Origin: an uncultured Clostridia bacterium
GTDB taxonomy: Bacteria > Bacillota > Clostridia > Christensenellales > Borkfalkiaceae
DNA: 7,584 nucleotides
Direction of reading: 5' to 3'
Assembly (NCBI GenBank): GCA_947589335.1
Contig: CANPZH010000075.1
Location: 1-7,584, forward strand
Under the pieces are notes generated by a model. The model worked only from the letters and a program-made list of their open reading frames with translations, did no database searches and was not told the DNA's origin. Shown here in pieces: positions 6,053 to 7,584 of this stretch (within the stretch, counting starts at the first letter, position 1; each line of letters starts with the position of its first letter). Made by a program: the position numbers and the translations under genes.

Positions 6053-6081
6053 ATTATACTCCGTTTCCAAAGTTCCGTCAA
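6053..6081 (-). promoter_or_regulatory. Sigma-A promoter of rhaD
   Basis: On the minus strand, TTGACG (6076-6081, 5 of 6 consensus) and TATAAT (6053-6058, perfect) are separated by 17 bases. Transcription should begin near 6046, giving a leader of about 38 bases that carries the 6023-6039 hairpin and the ribosome site. The spacer contains TGGAAACG, which matches the left half of a catabolite-repression (cre) site, but the right half is poor. Confidence 0.85.
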
Positions 6082-6118
6082 GCAATGCGGGACTTTTGCG
6101 GAAAAAAGGTACAAAAAA

Positions 6119-6151
6119 GGGCGATTCTACTGTGAGTAGAGCCCGTTTTTT
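6119..6151. terminator. Bidirectional terminator-like hairpin in the divergent region
   Basis: Plus-strand reading: GGGC (6119-6122), a three-base bulge, TCTAC (6126-6130), five-base loop, GTAGA (6136-6140), GCCC (6141-6144), then G and six T's (6146-6151). Six A's at 6113-6118 give a T-run on the minus strand too. It therefore looks like an intrinsic terminator in both directions. The placement between two divergent genes is unusual, as no gene visibly ends here. Confidence 0.6.
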
Positions 6152-6203
6152 CCGCGGTAGAGCCTCCCGGGCAAAGCGGAGAGCCGGCGGCGCAAAGAAT
6201 AGG

Positions 6204-6232
6204 TTGTAGTTTGGGCGGTTTTGCGGTATGCT
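6204..6232 (+). promoter_or_regulatory. Weak candidate promoter for the DegV gene
   Basis: TTGTAG (6204-6209) and TATGCT (6227-6232) are separated by 17 bases, with the -10 box about 40 bases before the ATG. Both boxes are poor matches (3 of 6 and 4 of 6). It is the best placed pair between the terminator-like hairpin and the gene, but the evidence is thin. Confidence 0.25.
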
Positions 6233-6270
6233 GAATATGCGGGCGGAAGCAGCGTCCGCGGGAGGAAATC

Positions 6271-7215
6271 ATGAAAACTTTCGATATCTATGTGGATTCG
6301 GGCGCAAATATTCCGGACGGAACGGTTGCGGAACGGGACATCCGCGTCATTTCCTTTCATATGACCGTCGGCGAGGAAGAAAGAATTTGCTACGAACCCG
6401 GCGTGCCCTTCGAACACATCGCAAAGCGTTTCTATGACGACATGCGCGCCGGCGCCGAGATCAAGACCTCTCTCATCAACACCGAGACGTTCTGCGACGC
6501 ACTCCGCCCCTCCCTCGAGGAGAAGCGAGACGTCTTGCTCTTCACCATCTCCTCGGGGATCAGCGCGACCAACAAGCAGGCGCAGGAGGCGAAAGCCATC
6601 CTCGAGAAGGAATACCGCGGCAGAAAGGTGTATGTGCTCGACAGTGCGAATGCCTCGATGGGCGAGGGACTGCTCGCCCTGAGGGCCGCCGACCTGCGCG
6701 ACCTCGGCGAGAGCGCGGAGACCGCCGCGGAATGGGTGCGGGAGAATGCCTACCGCATGAACAGCTACCTCACGGTGGGCGATCTCAAATATCTGAAGCG
6801 GACAGGGCGCATTTCGACGACGCTGGCGATCGCGGGGACGCTCCTCAACATCAAGCCCGTTCTCAGGGCAGACGGCGGCGAACATGCGAAGATCGTATTC
6901 TTCGGCAAGGCGCGGGGGCGCAGAAAGGCGCTGCAGGCGCTTGCGGACGCCTACCGCGAACGGGCGTTCGAGCCCGCGAACCAGACGGTCGCGATCTGCC
7001 ACTGCGACTGCGAGGAAGACGCGCTCGCCCTTGCGGACATGATCCGGGAGATCGGCGCGAAGGAGATCATCGTCGAATATTACGACCTTTGCACGGGTTC
7101 CCATGTCGGGCCCGGCACCGTCGCCCTCTTCTTCTACGGCAAAGACCGCCGCGGGTCTTTTTCCCCCTCTGAAGAAAAACAAGCGGCAGGAAAACCCGTA
7201 ACGGACAGAGCCTGA
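6271..7215 (+). CDS. DegV/FakB-type fatty-acid-binding protein
   Basis: DegV proteins bind a fatty acid, and in the FakA/FakB system present it to the kinase FakA for acyl-phosphate formation in phospholipid synthesis. The 314 aa are slightly longer than usual (about 280-290) because of a charged tail after 290. Family landmarks are in order: YVDSGANIP (7-15), KTSL (65-68), SSGIS (94-98), VLDSANASMGEGLL (122-135), LKYLKRTGRIS (172-182), GTLLNIKPVL (189-198) and GSHVGPGT (276-283). T66, S94, R180 and H278 sit where lipid-head or structural contacts are expected; this is by motif position, not alignment. Some positions vary: SGISAT where SGLSGT is common, and KRTGR for KKGGR. Start ATG 6271 has a textbook GGAGG five bases upstream. 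It is a single-gene unit with its own terminator. No fakA is nearby, which is common. The specific acyl chain is unknown. Confidence 0.93.
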   Translation: MKTFDIYVDSGANIPDGTVAERDIRVISFHMTVGEEERICYEPGVPFEHIAKRFYDDMRAGAEIKTSLINTETFCDALRPSLEEKRDVLLFTISSGISATNKQAQEAKAILEKEYRGRKVYVLDSANASMGEGLLALRAADLRDLGESAETAAEWVRENAYRMNSYLTVGDLKYLKRTGRISTTLAIAGTLLNIKPVLRADGGEHAKIVFFGKARGRRKALQALADAYRERAFEPANQTVAICHCDCEEDALALADMIREIGAKEIIVEYYDLCTGSHVGPGTVALFFYGKDRRGSFSPSEEKQAAGKPVTDRA

Positions 7216-7245
7216 TAAAATATCGGCATAATGCGGCATAAATTC

Positions 7246-7283
7246 GGCGCGGCGGCTCCTTTGGAGCCGCCGCGCCTGTTTTT
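7246..7283 (+). terminator. Strong intrinsic terminator of the DegV gene
   Basis: A perfect 14-pair GC-rich stem (7246-7259 with 7263-7276) closes a three-base loop and is followed by TG and five T's (7279-7283). It begins 30 bases after the DegV stop. On the minus strand the following T-run is weak, so it may only partly stop transcription of the converging membrane-protein gene. Confidence 0.9.
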
Positions 7284-7301
7284 CCTTTGCCGTCGGGCAG
7301 G

Positions 7302-7584
7302 TCATTTCTTTTTCAAAAAGAGCACGAGCGCGGCGATCGCACAGCCCACGCCGAGCACGAGAAAGAGATAAAAGACGGCCGCGTTCGTAAAGACGATGAG
7401 AGAGGAGGCCCCCTCCCGCGCGGGGATCACTCCCGCAGCGCAGAGCGCGAGCCCCACGGCCGCGATCACGGCGAAGACCGCCGCGACGATGAGCGGAACC
7501 GCCCACTTCGGGAGCCCCGTCCCTCTGCCGTCCCCCTTCCGCCCTTCCGCGGGGGAGGGCAGCGCGAGCATTTCGTCCGCACTC
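7302..7584 (-). CDS. Small membrane protein with two transmembrane helices, 5' end probably outside the window
   Basis: I do not recognise a family. The frame is open to the right edge. An internal ATG at 7571 would give 89 aa but has no convincing ribosome site, so the gene probably begins beyond the window. From that ATG, a charged Gly/Arg/Pro-rich stretch (about 9-21) precedes two hydrophobic helices: WAVPLIVAAVFAVIAAVGLA (23-42, continuing to about 49) and FYLFLVLGVGCAIAALVLFL (67-86). A short polar link joins them and the protein ends in KKK. Topology by the positive-inside rule puts both ends in the cytoplasm. The gene converges on the DegV gene, with the stop 86 bases from the DegV stop. 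The membrane part is clear; function is unknown. The strong bias to Ala, Val and Leu also fits chance in GC-rich DNA, but the stop and helix positions look real. Confidence 0.6.
   Translation of the reverse strand, partial: SADEMLALPSPAEGRKGDGRGTGLPKWAVPLIVAAVFAVIAAVGLALCAAGVIPAREGASSLIVFTNAAVFYLFLVLGVGCAIAALVLFLKKK

Noticed and set aside
7224..7241. Direct repeat CGGCATAA-TG-CGGCATAA after the DegV stop
   Set aside because: It is an eight-base repeat in a short 3' spacer with no paired copy, inverted partner or mobile element nearby; chance is the simplest reading.
6127..7506. Minus-strand frame of 459 codons across the DegV gene
   Set aside because: It is antisense to a DegV protein with all family motifs, and runs through a strong terminator stem.
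1..7584. CRISPR array, tRNA/rRNA, insertion sequence or phage genes
   Set aside because: No regularly spaced repeats, cloverleaf or rRNA signatures, transposase motifs or long terminal inverted repeats were seen on reading both strands.

Overview
The window looks like chromosomal DNA from a fairly GC-rich Bacillota, probably a gut-type Clostridia. The evidence is a near-consensus sigma-A promoter (TTGACG, 17 bases, TATAAT), GGAGG-type ribosome binding sites, intrinsic hairpin-plus-U terminators, a DegV protein, a ROK sugar kinase and an MsmX/UgpC-type ATPase. The clade is inferred from gene content and style; no marker gene fixes it. No tRNA, rRNA, CRISPR array, transposase or prophage gene was seen.

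Layout, left to right. (1) 1-2839, minus strand: a two-gene unit of a very long sugar-importer ATPase (770 aa) followed one base later by a secreted lipoprotein that runs off the left edge. A plausible promoter lies at 2865-2893. (2) 3009-4051, minus: a cytoplasmic Sel1-repeat protein and a 60-residue protein 16 bases downstream, closed by a strong terminator at 3009-3047. (3) 4183-6008, minus: a ROK-family sugar kinase and, upstream of it, rhamnulose-1-phosphate aldolase (rhaD), driven by the promoter at 6053-6081. No clear terminator separates the kinase from the Sel1 gene, so rhaD, ROK, sel1 and the small gene may form one transcript. (4) 6009-6270: a divergent intergenic region with a bidirectional terminator-like hairpin. 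(5) 6271-7215, plus: a DegV/FakB-type fatty-acid-binding protein with a perfect-stem terminator. (6) 7302 to the right edge, minus: the end of a small two-helix membrane protein.

The left two-thirds has a carbohydrate theme: energising an ABC sugar importer, a surface lipoprotein that may act on polysaccharide, sugar phosphorylation and cleavage of rhamnulose-1-phosphate. RhaD yields DHAP and L-lactaldehyde. The usual FGGY rhamnulokinase (RhaB) and the isomerase (RhaA) are not in the window; the only kinase present is a ROK protein.

The most unusual items are: the ATPase, with about 150 extra residues between Q-loop and signature and about 250 extra C-terminal residues; matched 17-base hairpins with the same stem placed 14 and 15 bases before the starts of rhaD and the ROK gene; and the Sel1 gene, whose coding-like frame continues upstream of its only usable start codon.
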